Below, in pieces: positions 1 to 9,174 of a stretch of DNA of 64,000 nt. A program made the position numbers and the translations under genes. The notes beneath the pieces are model-generated. The model was not told the origin of the DNA, did no database searches, and was given only the letters and a program-made list of their open reading frames with translations. Source of the stretch: UBA830 sp002295635 (GTDB lineage Bacteria > Pseudomonadota > Alphaproteobacteria > MPNO01 > UBA830); NCBI GenBank assembly GCA_002295635.1, contig DBHK01000014.1, positions 51,397 to 115,396 of the forward strand, read 5' to 3'. Within the stretch, counting starts at the first letter, position 1; every line of letters starts with the position of its first letter.

Positions 1-991
1 CAAATTCTGTTAAAGCTTCGGGGGCATATAAGTCGTCGGGAGTAAGCTTACGATGCGTCACGCCCTGTTCATCGCAGTACTGCAAAAATGCTTCGATGGT
101 CACCCGGCTGGAATCGATGCCGTAAGGCCATATTCCGTTATCCCCGAATACGGTGCCTGCTGTTCGCTCTGCGTTTACATAACCCCACGGCACCGGGATC
201 TGCGACGCCGTTACGCTCGTCAGCCTTGCGATGGACCGGTCGCGTGCTTCCTCAAACGCCGTCATTAGATTTCGAGCAATCCACGGGTATTCTTCATACA
301 CCTCACGTTTGATCGCGACGGTATGCATAATAGGAAAGATACCAGTTTCCTCAAAATATGCTTCCTCTACTTCCCTGTAATTAGGAATCAGGCGAACGAT
401 ATTGTTACTCTCTTCTCCGAACGCATGAGGGGGGTGTGCTGAAATCATACAGTCGATCTCGCCAGATAGAAGCATCTCAACTAGAGACCTTTCTGCCACC
501 TGCGTATATTTCACACCGTTCGGAAGATTAAGGTTAGCCATTTCGACGCGGCCGGGCGCATTGACACCAGCTTGCACCCATTCAACTTCGTCGAGCTTGG
601 CACCGCCTTGGTGATGTAACCATCCTCTGGCATATACAGTTGCCGTTTGTGACCATTCCGGGATACCAATACGTTTTCCCCTCAGGTCGGAAGATTTCTT
701 TATGAATCCATCACCCCTTATATAAAATGCTGAATGTCGAAACACGCGGCTAATAAACACCGGAATTCCTGTAATTGGTGGATTGTCTTGGGACATAATC
801 GAGCAATACTTCGCGAAGGATAGTTCCGACACATCCCACTCAAAAGATTTGGCAAAACGATAAAAGATCTCTTCGACCTCCATCTGAAGGTGCGTAATTT
901 CAATCCCTTTTGGTTTCACCAAACCTGACGAAATATCTCGGACATGATCATAATCCCATGTCGCCATTGTAAGGTGAATATCGTTATGCAT
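1..991 (-). CDS. 4,5-dihydroxyphthalate decarboxylase-like protein (3' end outside window)
   Basis: The frame is open from an ATG at 991 to the window edge (330 codons), so the C-terminus is missing. The start has a good ribosome site (AAGGAGACC) a few bases upstream; a second Met is residue 9. The protein has no signal peptide and begins MHNDIHLTMATWDYDHV. It carries the two-lobed layout of the 4,5-dihydroxyphthalate decarboxylase family: an early segment ending in GIPVFISRVFRHSAFYI, then LRGKRIGIPEWSQTA, a GEIDCMISAHPP segment and GIFPIMHTVAI. Members have the periplasmic-binding-protein fold but act in the cytosol as decarboxylases (Pht5/OphC type) in phthalate degradation. The substrate cannot be read from sequence. 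It is divergent from the AraC regulator gene, which suggests regulation by it. Family placement is from motif recall, not a search. Confidence 0.75.
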   Translation of the reverse strand, partial: MHNDIHLTMATWDYDHVRDISSGLVKPKGIEITHLQMEVEEIFYRFAKSFEWDVSELSFAKYCSIMSQDNPPITGIPVFISRVFRHSAFYIRGDGFIKKSSDLRGKRIGIPEWSQTATVYARGWLHHQGGAKLDEVEWVQAGVNAPGRVEMANLNLPNGVKYTQVAERSLVEMLLSGEIDCMISAHPPHAFGEESNNIVRLIPNYREVEEAYFEETGIFPIMHTVAIKREVYEEYPWIARNLMTAFEEARDRSIARLTSVTASQIPVPWGYVNAERTAGTVFGDNGIWPYGIDSSRVTIEAFLQYCDEQGVTHRKLTPDDLYAPEALTEF

Positions 992-1122
992 GCCGGTCTC
1001 CTTTATGCATTATTGTGAGAGATGCAGCAGTTAGTCTAGGCCGACGATAACGCCGACAAACTGCGCCGAAATTAAGCCTATGAGAATAACCTTGGACCAC
1101 TCTACAAAGCCTCGCTGGTCAA

Positions 1123-1137
1123 TCGGATACTATCCGA
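1123..1137. promoter_or_regulatory. perfect 7-bp-arm palindrome between divergent genes
   Basis: The arms TCGGATA and TATCCGA are perfectly complementary around one central C. The site lies in the 496-bp gap between the decarboxylase-like gene and the AraC gene, 132 bases upstream of the former. A compact palindrome there fits a dimeric regulator site, but AraC proteins usually bind direct repeats, so the binder is unknown. Confidence 0.35.
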
Positions 1138-1341
1138 TATAGCGATGTGGTTTCTCACAATACCCATAATTACAGTTATAAACGCTATAGCTGAGAATTT
1201 AAATTACCCGGTCGAAATTGACGATTTGACCTAACGATAACCTCCGCATTGGCGTAACCCACTTGCCCTAAATTGCAGGAGCAGGCATGGTCGGTACGGA
1301 ACATGGTTGCATAGAGTTTAAGTAATGAACGAGACAGGTAA

Positions 1342-1357
1342 TACCGTAATATCGGTA
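1342..1357. promoter_or_regulatory. short inverted repeat upstream of the AraC gene
   Basis: TACCG and CGGTA arms flank a six-base AT spacer about 130 bases before the AraC start. It may be an operator or chance. Apart from this site and the palindrome at 1123, I see nothing distinct in the 992-1487 gap. Confidence 0.2.
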
Positions 1358-1487
1358 AGCCTTACTTGCATAAAAGTGCCACCCACCGGGGGCCAAATGT
1401 TATAGGCGTGACTTCAGCCTTGAGGCCTTTACAGAGAGGGGTCCATGCTTTTGATCAACTGCAGCAATATTAGTCTCTGACAGGGAT

Positions 1488-2486
1488 ATGTCTGACTTCG
1501 AACTTCCCTTACGTGGTTCAGTGTTTTTGGAAACATCTGATGCTGAGTTGGCGCGACGTGAGATGTCGAAAATTCTGGCGCCACACGCAATGATGCCAGC
1601 CGATGACTCGCGCCCCTTCCTTGCAAGACATCATCACGCCCGCCTCGCCGGTATGTCAGTGAATTTCATTCAATACTCCCCTGGTGCATCGATTAGCGCT
1701 GATCTTTCTCGCCGCTTTTACCTAATCCATTACGTGCTCGGTGGCCAATGCCGCCTCGGACCAGAAACAGGTGGCCGTGTACTAACATCAGGCGATATCG
1801 CAGTGATCAATCCGACGGAACCATTTTCGCTCACAACAACAGCTGATTGCGGTCAGATCGTTATCAAACTTGAGTCCGCAGTACTGAACGATACAGCTCA
1901 CAAGAGATTCGCCATTCCACAGCATCCGCCTATCCGCTTCGATCCGGCGATCCAGAGTCCGCAGGGTGAATCAGTCGCACTTGTCATCGACTTGATATGT
2001 AAAAAAGCTGACACTTTGTGCTCAGACGGCCTTGGCCCTAAGACCGAAGGTTTACTCGCCGAACTTTTTATTGTGACGCTGATTGAGTCCCTTCCTCACA
2101 ACCATTCTGCGGTCATCGCCTACAAGAGTAGTGATAGCGGGATTGCGCCGTGGTACGTTAAGCGGGTGGAGGAGTACCTTGACTTGCACGCTGAGAAAGA
2201 CATCCGCATCCGTGACATGACTGCGATCGCCGGCGTTAGCGAACGTACACTCTATAACGGATTTCGCGTTTGGCGGGCTACATCACCCAAATCATATCTC
2301 AAAGCAGTGCGGCTCGATCGGGTGCGAACTGAATTGCTAGGTCTGAAAGCCAAGTCACGAAGCGTAAGCGAGATAGCTCGCGAGGCTGGCTTCCGGCATA
2401 TGGGAAACTTCGCCCGAGATTACGGGAAGCGTTTTGGCGAAAGACCGTCAGATACGTTGCGCTATCGGTTAGCACCGAAAGAATAG
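1488..2486 (+). CDS. AraC/XylS-family transcriptional regulator
   Basis: This 332-residue cytosolic DNA-binding protein has an N-terminal cupin-like AraC-binding domain (about residues 20-200) and a C-terminal pair of helix-turn-helix motifs. The first HTH is around IRDMTAIAGVSERTLYNGF; the second is around SVSEIAREAGFRHMGNFARD, followed by the usual FGERPSD ending. Length and order fit the AraC/XylS activators that often control aromatic catabolism. The start at 1488 follows an AGGGA box at short spacing. It sits between the divergent decarboxylase-like gene and the downstream Fe-S/CoA-ligase pair and probably controls one or both. The effector is unknown. Confidence 0.88.
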   Translation: MSDFELPLRGSVFLETSDAELARREMSKILAPHAMMPADDSRPFLARHHHARLAGMSVNFIQYSPGASISADLSRRFYLIHYVLGGQCRLGPETGGRVLTSGDIAVINPTEPFSLTTTADCGQIVIKLESAVLNDTAHKRFAIPQHPPIRFDPAIQSPQGESVALVIDLICKKADTLCSDGLGPKTEGLLAELFIVTLIESLPHNHSAVIAYKSSDSGIAPWYVKRVEEYLDLHAEKDIRIRDMTAIAGVSERTLYNGFRVWRATSPKSYLKAVRLDRVRTELLGLKAKSRSVSEIAREAGFRHMGNFARDYGKRFGERPSDTLRYRLAPKE

Positions 2487-2620
2487 GCTTAATTGTGCAG
2501 CGGAGTGTATTGAATTGCATTTTTTGGATATATTTTTCTTTAAAGCTGCATGCATCTACATATTTTTAGGGATAAATTAGGTCTAAGAAGTTTTTCGACG
2601 ATTGCAGTACAGGGATATCC

Positions 2621-3544
2621 ATGGCCGCCACGTCAGATATAGACCCGGAAGACGCAAAGAAAGCCATTCTGGAATACTGCCTAAAAAAGGGTGCACTAGT
2701 CGCAGGGATCGCAGATATCGAAGTCGTTAACAGGATCGCGCCGGAGGGACACCGACCCTCAGACCTATGGCCGCGCGCAAAATCTATCATCTCCCTCGGT
2801 GTCGGTGGCCAAACGCAAGGGGCTTGGGCTGTACCCGCCAAGGCCCTTGGATATTTTGGATCCACCGAAGTTAGAGCATATACAGTCGCCTACGGTGCCG
2901 CTTTCTATATTGAGAACAAATTCGGAAAGCGCGCCATTTATTGCCCGCCGGATATGGACACGGAAGCTGGCCCGCGGGTCCCGTTTCAGAGCCTAAAGCT
3001 TCACGCTGAGATCGCCGGGATCGGAGCACGATCGCTGGCAGGTGATATCCTCCTTCACCCAGAATTTGGTTACATGTATTTTGCTTCTGTCTTCACTGAA
3101 CTGGAACTTCCTCCCGATCAACCGATGCAGGACAACCCATGCCCGACTTCATCATGCATCGACCTGTTCCGCAAGTCTGGTCAGACTCCCTGCATGAAAT
3201 TTTGTCCAGTCCAGTGTTTATCCGGAGATATCGACGAAGACGGTAACCAGCTCGAAATGCGCTACGACATGGCATCCTGTGCCGAAATGACCCAACAGTT
3301 CGAAGCAATCCCGGGGGTTCTTGCAGATGCAATTCGGGCAGAAGACGAAGAAGAACGGGAAGACCTGTTGTTCGACGCTGAGAATAAAATACTCTGGTAC
3401 AAAATGTCAGTAGGCTCCGGTGGCTTACTTGGTCAGTGTTTTGAGTGTATGCGAGTATGCCCTATTGCTAACCAGTCACCACAGGCCGATCCTATACGTC
3501 GGCACCAGACTAGGTTGGCCGCTGAGGCGGAGCCTGGCCAATGA
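2621..3544 (+). CDS. [4Fe-4S] oxidoreductase, QueG/reductive-dehalogenase-like
   Basis: A 307-residue soluble protein with no signal peptide. The C-terminal half has two cysteine clusters: CPTSSC followed by TPCMKFCPVQCL (about residues 174-201), and CFECMRVCPI near residue 274. These resemble ferredoxin-like modules of epoxyqueuosine reductase and reductive dehalogenase relatives. The first cluster is spaced differently from the canonical CxxCxxCxxxCP, so simple QueG function is unlikely. The N-terminal part (RAKSIISLGVG) resembles the QueG N-domain. Its stop overlaps the start of the CoA ligase gene by four bases, so the two are probably translationally coupled and act in one pathway. A reductive step on an aromatic or CoA-bound acid is possible but inferred only from this pairing. 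Confidence 0.65.
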   Translation: MAATSDIDPEDAKKAILEYCLKKGALVAGIADIEVVNRIAPEGHRPSDLWPRAKSIISLGVGGQTQGAWAVPAKALGYFGSTEVRAYTVAYGAAFYIENKFGKRAIYCPPDMDTEAGPRVPFQSLKLHAEIAGIGARSLAGDILLHPEFGYMYFASVFTELELPPDQPMQDNPCPTSSCIDLFRKSGQTPCMKFCPVQCLSGDIDEDGNQLEMRYDMASCAEMTQQFEAIPGVLADAIRAEDEEEREDLLFDAENKILWYKMSVGSGGLLGQCFECMRVCPIANQSPQADPIRRHQTRLAAEAEPGQ

Positions 3545-5532
3545 CCCGCGGTCTCAAGCGCAGCCAGATTGGCATGTCTGAAGAGATGATCCAAACATAT
3601 GGCGAGTCAATCTTCGAGATGAGCCATAACATTCAGGTCCGGCGCGGCGACGCGGTTCGCAAGCTAGATTGGAAACAAATTGAGTCAACTCGCGCCGACC
3701 GTGGTATGTCCGACGCCGAGCTCGCTCGGCAGCTAGGCCTGACGCATGACCAGGTTACTTATATCCGGACCATTATGGAACGTAGAAAATTCAAACGGCA
3801 TAACTATCACCGCCTATACGATCTAGGAGGTGGACGACGCTTCCGTAGCGAGAGGTTTGTACCACATAGCGAACGTTTCGAGTACCGCCCAGAGGCGCTG
3901 GATCTTCGTAAAGCTCTCGACTTCGATCCTCGGATAGCATCAAAGCACCTTCGTCTTGGAAACTGGAATGGTGATACCGTCGCTAATTGGGTTCAGAAGT
4001 GGGCGACGGAGAAACCCGAAGCCAATGCCGTTATAGACAGTAGCGGCGAAACCACGTTTAAGCAGATCTACGAGGACGCTTTGCGATTGGCCAATAGCCT
4101 TCTCGAACTTGGTATTCGCAAGGGCGACGTTGTGGCGATCCAACTTCCTAATACGACCGAATTCATGACTGTCTACTTTGCCGTTTGCATGATGGGTGGC
4201 GTTTTGTCGACAATGCATATGCCCTACCGCTCTGGCGAATTAAAGCCGTTACTTACACACGGCAGCGCGCGAGCCATTGTTTGCAATAGCAGAACCAATT
4301 ATTACGACGCGCCATCAGAAATGTTGGGGCTCTGCGACCGGGTGGATACCCTTGACCATGTAATCGTTGCGTCCGAATCCGCTCCAGCTGGCACACTCTC
4401 GTTACATCGATTAATTCGAGAAGGCACCAAAGATCAGATAGAAAATCCGCCGGTCGCATCGGATCCCGCTATACTTTGCTTCACATCTGGAACGTCGTCC
4501 GCGCCGAAAGCTGTCGTGCATAGCTACCAGACCATGTTGGCAAATAACCGGATCGCGGCTCCGATCTATAACATGACAAATGATGACATTGTCCTCGGCG
4601 GCCCACCATTCACGCATGCATTCGGCATTTGTGTGATGAACCTCACACTTATGGTCGGCGCGGCCAGCTTAATGATGCCGGCTTTTTCTCCAAAATCCCT
4701 GATCGAACTGATAGAAACGTCTAAGCCAACGGTTATTTTCGTTGCACCCGCTCATGTCGCGGCATGTCTGAAGGAAGGTTCACTGAAAAGTGGAAATTTA
4801 TCTTCGGTACGCATTGCAACTATTTCTGGCGCCGCTTGCCCACCGAACATTGCCTATGCTCTGGAAAATGCAATGCCGCGCGGTTCGGTGGGTCAGATGT
4901 GGGGAATGACAGAGTGCTTTATGGGCCTTCATACACCGTTTGACGCGCCAGCCAATGTGAGATGCGAAAGCCTCGGAGATGTAACTCCCACTTTCGAAGT
5001 GCGTATAATTAGCGAAAATGGATCGGCGATCGCTGACAATATCGAGGGAGCTCTAGAAATACGTGGGTGTTCCGTAGTTGCCCGTTACTTCAATAATGAA
5101 GAATCAAACCGTACGGCATTTACCGGTGACGGTTGGTTCCGGACGGGTGACCTCGCCACTAGGGGGCTAGATGGACTCCTCCGGATAACGGGTAGAGAAA
5201 AGGACTTAATCAATCGCGGAGGGATCAAGATCAATCCAACCGATATCGAAGCGGTTATCGACACCCACCCTTCAGTTGTAATGTCAGCTATCACACCGTT
5301 ACCAGATGAGGTCCTTGGCGAGCGTCTTTGTCTGTACGTTCAGCTTAAACCGAATGAGGCTCTCAGCTTGGAACAGATCTGCGAATGGCTCAGCGAAAAC
5401 CAAATTGCTAAAATGAGATGGCCCGAGCGGTTAGAGATCGTTACACAAATGCCGATGACCCCTACGAAGAAAATTATCAAAGGAGCCCTTATAACAGGGC
5501 AGGTAGATTTAAAAAATAATGCTAATAAATAG
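3541..5532 (+). CDS. AMP-forming acyl-CoA synthetase with an N-terminal HTH-like extension
   Basis: This 663-residue adenylate-forming enzyme would activate a carboxylic acid to its CoA thioester. Family marks are the P-loop FTSGTSSAPK (about residue 312), the GWFRTGDLA motif (about 531), the hinge GREKDLINRGGIKI and the C-terminal lysine in MTPTKKIIKG (about 642). The core domain begins only near residue 135. Ahead of it is an unusual segment containing DAELARQLGLTHDQVTYIR (about 59-77), which reads like a helix-turn-helix, followed by a basic stretch. The total length is about 110 residues more than usual for the family. The gene overlaps the Fe-S gene by four bases. The substrate is unknown; context suggests an aromatic or alicyclic acid. 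Confidence 0.85.
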   Translation: MTRGLKRSQIGMSEEMIQTYGESIFEMSHNIQVRRGDAVRKLDWKQIESTRADRGMSDAELARQLGLTHDQVTYIRTIMERRKFKRHNYHRLYDLGGGRRFRSERFVPHSERFEYRPEALDLRKALDFDPRIASKHLRLGNWNGDTVANWVQKWATEKPEANAVIDSSGETTFKQIYEDALRLANSLLELGIRKGDVVAIQLPNTTEFMTVYFAVCMMGGVLSTMHMPYRSGELKPLLTHGSARAIVCNSRTNYYDAPSEMLGLCDRVDTLDHVIVASESAPAGTLSLHRLIREGTKDQIENPPVASDPAILCFTSGTSSAPKAVVHSYQTMLANNRIAAPIYNMTNDDIVLGGPPFTHAFGICVMNLTLMVGAASLMMPAFSPKSLIELIETSKPTVIFVAPAHVAACLKEGSLKSGNLSSVRIATISGAACPPNIAYALENAMPRGSVGQMWGMTECFMGLHTPFDAPANVRCESLGDVTPTFEVRIISENGSAIADNIEGALEIRGCSVVARYFNNEESNRTAFTGDGWFRTGDLATRGLDGLLRITGREKDLINRGGIKINPTDIEAVIDTHPSVVMSAITPLPDEVLGERLCLYVQLKPNEALSLEQICEWLSENQIAKMRWPERLEIVTQMPMTPTKKIIKGALITGQVDLKNNANK

Positions 5533-5794
5533 CAATAAACTGATTGCCTATAATGCTTCGCCGTTAATAGACGAAAAAGAGCAGCCAACTAAAGTTACCT
5601 GACGAGAATTACAGACTGGAGATACGTTTCAATGTAATTTTCCCGGTTCGATAGTTATACCAGGCTCACCATTTCCAACATACTGCAATTTGCAAACTCT
5701 ATTTTAGAAGCCGTATCAATCCACCTGGTCATATAAAAACAATAACTATGCTGAGTTTACTGGGTAAAGTTTTCGTTAAAGAGAGGCTACTCTG
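5533..5794. other. intergenic, no gene seen
   Basis: No convincing reading frame and no hairpin with a T-run. The downstream gene has a GAGAGG ribosome site at the right edge. Confidence 0.5.
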
Positions 5795-6484
5795 ATGTCA
5801 TTGGATTTTTCTCCTTGGGTACCACCGTCTATCACTATACAACACAGCGTAGATCGCTTCCCTGTCCGGCGTATATACACAATAGGCCGAAATTACTCGG
5901 ATCATGCGGCGGAGACGGGCCTCGGAAATAATGGCGCTTCTGTTCCTGGTGTTTCACTTAAGCCTGCGGACTCCGTAATAGGCAACCATGATACGCTCAT
6001 ATATCCGCCAGCTACCCAGCACCTTGACCCAGAAGTGGAAATGGTAATCGCTATCGGAACGGCTGGTAACAATATTGAGCCGGAGAATGCGTTAGAGCAC
6101 ATCTTCGGTTATGCAGTAGGGTTGGATGTAATCCGAAGGGATGTTATGCGTGAATGTATTGCTAACGAACATTCCTGGGATCTTTGCAAAAGCTTTTCCG
6201 GCGCATCCCCTGTCGGGGATATCGCTTCTGCTTCGGATATCGGACACCCGATCAATGGCGAAATCAGCCTCCGGGTAAACGGAGAACTACGGCAGGCCGG
6301 TGATATCGCAAGCCTAATCTGGAACCCAGCGAATATCGTTTCAAATCTCTCCCGCTATGGCACCCTAGAACCCGGTGATCTCATTTTTACGGGGACCCCA
6401 AAGGGTCCAAGACCGGTCGAACGCGGGGATCTCCTTGAAGCCTCTATGGCTGGCGTGGGATTCCTAAACGTTCGAGTTGGCTAA
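5795..6484 (+). CDS. fumarylacetoacetate hydrolase-family protein
   Basis: A 229-residue cytosolic protein, the usual size of the single-domain FAH family (2-keto-acid hydratases, C-C bond hydrolases, decarboxylases). Visible marks are IYTIGRNYSDHA, the acidic metal ligands in LDPEVEMVIAIG, FGYAVGLDVIRRD (the usual Asp of the third ligand motif) and the near-invariant TGTPKGP. The ATG at 5795 follows GAGAGG at good spacing. Family members commonly act on ring-cleavage products of aromatic degradation, which fits the upstream CoA ligase and decarboxylase-like genes. The exact reaction cannot be told from sequence. Confidence 0.88.
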   Translation: MSLDFSPWVPPSITIQHSVDRFPVRRIYTIGRNYSDHAAETGLGNNGASVPGVSLKPADSVIGNHDTLIYPPATQHLDPEVEMVIAIGTAGNNIEPENALEHIFGYAVGLDVIRRDVMRECIANEHSWDLCKSFSGASPVGDIASASDIGHPINGEISLRVNGELRQAGDIASLIWNPANIVSNLSRYGTLEPGDLIFTGTPKGPRPVERGDLLEASMAGVGFLNVRVG

Positions 6485-6764
6485 CCCCCCGAACGGCACA
6501 GTAAACTTGTCCGGATCATGCCATTTTTCGAGGGCAATTATGGCACGGCCCTCACCAATTAATAACCAAATTTAATGCGTCGAGACCAGATTAAAGGACT
6601 ATAACTCTTTTGCTTCTCTGGCTCAGACCTACGGAATTTAGAAGCCATTACATCGCGTTGATTCCTATATATAGGAAAGTGCCGGTTGATGGCTGTATTA
6701 TACTGATTCGAGATTTCTCACATTTGCCCATTGCCGCCGTAATGTAATGGCGGTGAAATAGGGT

Positions 6765-7658
6765 ATGAAAAATTCCTCTCAGGTTACTGGTTATTTTATT
6801 GTTGTTATCGGCGCCCTTGCATTCGCCGGTAACAACGTATTTGCAGTTCTCTCATACGAGGCTGGGACTACGCCGCTCACGTTGATCACTGGCCGAATGA
6901 TCTTCACGCTAATCGCTTTGACTTTGATCATGAAGCTTCTCGGGCTAACCATTCCACTGCCCAAAAAAGAGAGGAACGCAGCGCTCGGGCTAGGTCTACT
7001 GAATGGGGCCATGGCATTCTGTCTAATGTCGGCTTTTGATTATGTCGCCGTTGGACTGGCGGTCCTCGTTTTCTATTTATATCCTCTACTCACAGGTATA
7101 TCTGCCTGGATAACTGGACAGGAAAGACTAAATACTGGGTTGGTTGTCGGACTGATCGGCGGATTTGTTGGACTAGCGCTAGCCCTAGAAATTACCGGGG
7201 ATTCAGCTAACTCGATCGGGGTAACGCTGGCAGGTTCCGCAGCACTCTTGATGGCAGCTACTGCCTTGTTGAGCGCCCGCGTACTTAAAACAGACAATGC
7301 TCGATCAGTCACACTTCATATGCATATTTCCGCGGCAGCGATGTTTGTCATTGTATCGATTATCCTTGGAGAACTAAGCCTGCCCGAAACTTCACTAGGG
7401 TGGATTGCGTACCTGAGTGTACCGGTATTCTACACAATTGCGATTGCCTCTTTTTTCACAGGAATAGCGCACATCGGTGCAGTTCGAACCTCACTGGTCA
7501 TGAATCTGGAACCAATAGGTAGTATCGCTCTTGGCTTTCTCTTGCTCGGTCAGATCCTGTCGCCGCGTCAACTCCTCGGTGCAGCTATTGTAATCGTTGC
7601 GGTGACGGCAATTAAATGGCTTGGCGGGAAGCCGAAAGCCACTCCCCCAACTGAATAA
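6765..7658 (+). CDS. EamA/DMT-superfamily transporter
   Basis: A 297-residue inner-membrane protein with about ten hydrophobic segments arranged as two EamA repeats (about residues 8-140 and 155-290). The segment GAVRTSLVMNLEPIGSIALGF is characteristic of the second repeat. Such proteins export amino acids or other small metabolites; the substrate is not predictable. A short CCGCC...GGCGG inverted repeat lies just before the start (about 6733-6750) and the ribosome site is weak. RidA-like and hydrolase genes follow on the same strand. Confidence 0.88.
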   Translation: MKNSSQVTGYFIVVIGALAFAGNNVFAVLSYEAGTTPLTLITGRMIFTLIALTLIMKLLGLTIPLPKKERNAALGLGLLNGAMAFCLMSAFDYVAVGLAVLVFYLYPLLTGISAWITGQERLNTGLVVGLIGGFVGLALALEITGDSANSIGVTLAGSAALLMAATALLSARVLKTDNARSVTLHMHISAAAMFVIVSIILGELSLPETSLGWIAYLSVPVFYTIAIASFFTGIAHIGAVRTSLVMNLEPIGSIALGFLLLGQILSPRQLLGAAIVIVAVTAIKWLGGKPKATPPTE

Positions 7659-7817
7659 GGATCACTATAGGGAACACTTTTATCTCCCGGGGTCAAAGAA
7701 AGGGTGGATGCTAATTTTGTGGGTATCGGGAGCAGCGCCAATTTTTATTATAACCCAACTTGCGTGTATGCCTCAGAAATTCCACACTCCCTATCAGGGA
7801 TTTATTCGGAGTGGGTC

Positions 7818-8240
7818 ATGAGTAAGAAAATTGAAAATATCCATTGGCCGGATGCGCCCGATCTGTGGATGCCTTATGCGCCCGCTATAAAGGTTACGGG
7901 AGGTTGTCATGTTCATTTTGCGGGTGTTACAGCAGCGCCTGTTTACCACCATCATCCACATCGGCCGGAAGAATTTGACTCGATGCCCGCCGATATGGGC
8001 GGCCAGACCCGCGCCGCCCTACAAAACCTCCAAAAAGGGCTCGATGCTGTAGGTGCTAGTTTCGCTGACATAGTCACCGCTTCACGCTTCGTTACCGACC
8101 TGTCTAATCAGGATTTAATGAATAAAGTTTGGGCCGAGTACTTTGGCGATGCCAAGCCTGCAACAACAACGGTTCAGATCGTTCAACTCGCAACCGACCC
8201 TCGTTGTTTGATCGAAATCAACGCCATTGCCGTAGTCTAA
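7818..8240 (+). CDS. RidA/YjgF/UK114-family protein
   Basis: I chose the ATG at 7818 because GGAG lies six bases upstream and the family fold begins soon after; an open frame continues upstream to 7704. The protein is 140 residues, close to family length. The core motifs GVTAAPVYHHHP, TRAALQNLQKGLDAVGAS and TTTVQIVQLATDPRCLIEI match RidA. The arginine that binds the 2-aminoacrylate carboxylate in true imine deaminases (in ARLPKD of E. coli RidA) is not at the aligned place: the corresponding stretch reads QLATDPRC. It may therefore belong to a non-deaminase Rid subgroup. Role unassigned. Confidence 0.85.
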   Translation: MSKKIENIHWPDAPDLWMPYAPAIKVTGGCHVHFAGVTAAPVYHHHPHRPEEFDSMPADMGGQTRAALQNLQKGLDAVGASFADIVTASRFVTDLSNQDLMNKVWAEYFGDAKPATTTVQIVQLATDPRCLIEINAIAVV

Positions 8241-8789
8241 CGGTAAATAGAAAATTCGACGCGGAAATCTTCGATTAGAGGACTCCCCGGCTTATCGTAA
8301 TTTGGAATGATGCCAATTATGTTCAGACTATCCGCCCTGATACATCAAGCTAAGTTACTGGTTGGGCGCTTTGGCAGAACATACGGGAAGATATAAGGAT
8401 CGCGAATAGGAGCACAATAACGGCCCGAAATTCTTTTGTTAGCGCCAGCTTTTTTTTAACGTAGCCCGAGTCGTCGGAGACAATTCTAACAAACGCAAAT
8501 CGAGCACCACAAAAGAAAAAAAACCGCGTTCGGCCGGGCTGCACCAATACTATATTCACCCGCAGAACGTCACGTCGTTGATCAAGATGGTACCCCGCTA
8601 CTAATTTATTTTCGTCTTCCGTTTGAATGTTGAGGGTCCTACACCCTGCGTAATCTTGGTACCGAACCGCGATTCAACGAATGTAGATTTCATAACTCTC
8701 TCGGATATTTGTTTACGCCGAGGCATGGTATCTTTCGCGTATAATGTCCCCGGCCAAGGGCAAATTCAATAACACCCGTTCCTCGCGGA
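8241..8789. other. long intergenic stretch, no intact gene
   Basis: About 550 bases with no frame that looks like a protein. Short frames on both strands have no recognisable motif or ribosome site. The right part runs into the eroded hydrolase sequence described at 8790. Confidence 0.4.
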
Positions 8790-9174
8790 TAGATACGAGA
8801 ACTCCATTCTAACCGAATTTGAAGCAATCGCAGGCAGACGAAAATCGGCGCTACCCATATCGGGAGGTTCGATCTAAGCCTTAGCGAATTTTAAATTCTT
8901 CGGGCGGCCGCTGCAGAACCTAAAATAGAAGCACTGACTGTTTTCGGCGGCACCTAAGATATGAGTGAATGAAAACCATGTCCAAAACTATCCTCGACGG
9001 ATCTCTCTGGGAGACTGACAGCACATCTTACGATGACGCGCGCAAAAAATTAGGCCCAGTACTGTTGAAGATTGTATCGGCGAGATTAACTGTCCCACAA
9101 TTATTGTGCACGATAAGCGCAATAGTATCTTCCGCTTCCCTCAAGCGGAGCGGTTCGCGAGGCGTCGAAACTAA
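8790..9174 (+). pseudogene. eroded alpha/beta-hydrolase remnant
   Basis: Protein-like fragments appear in different plus frames: EFEAIAGRRKSALPI near 8817, ILRAAAAEPKIEALTVFGGT near 8898, and at 9061-9171 the stretch EINCPTIIVHDKRNSIFRF followed by PQAERFARR. The last closely resembles the late strand and acid region of alpha/beta hydrolases (I-x-C-P-T-x-I-V-H-G-x-x-D-x-I). Here the catalytic-acid Asp has become Asn and the Gly has become Asp. Stops and frame changes separate the pieces. An intact alpha/beta hydrolase gene starts 95 bases downstream. I read this as a decayed paralogue or earlier gene copy. Confidence 0.4.
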
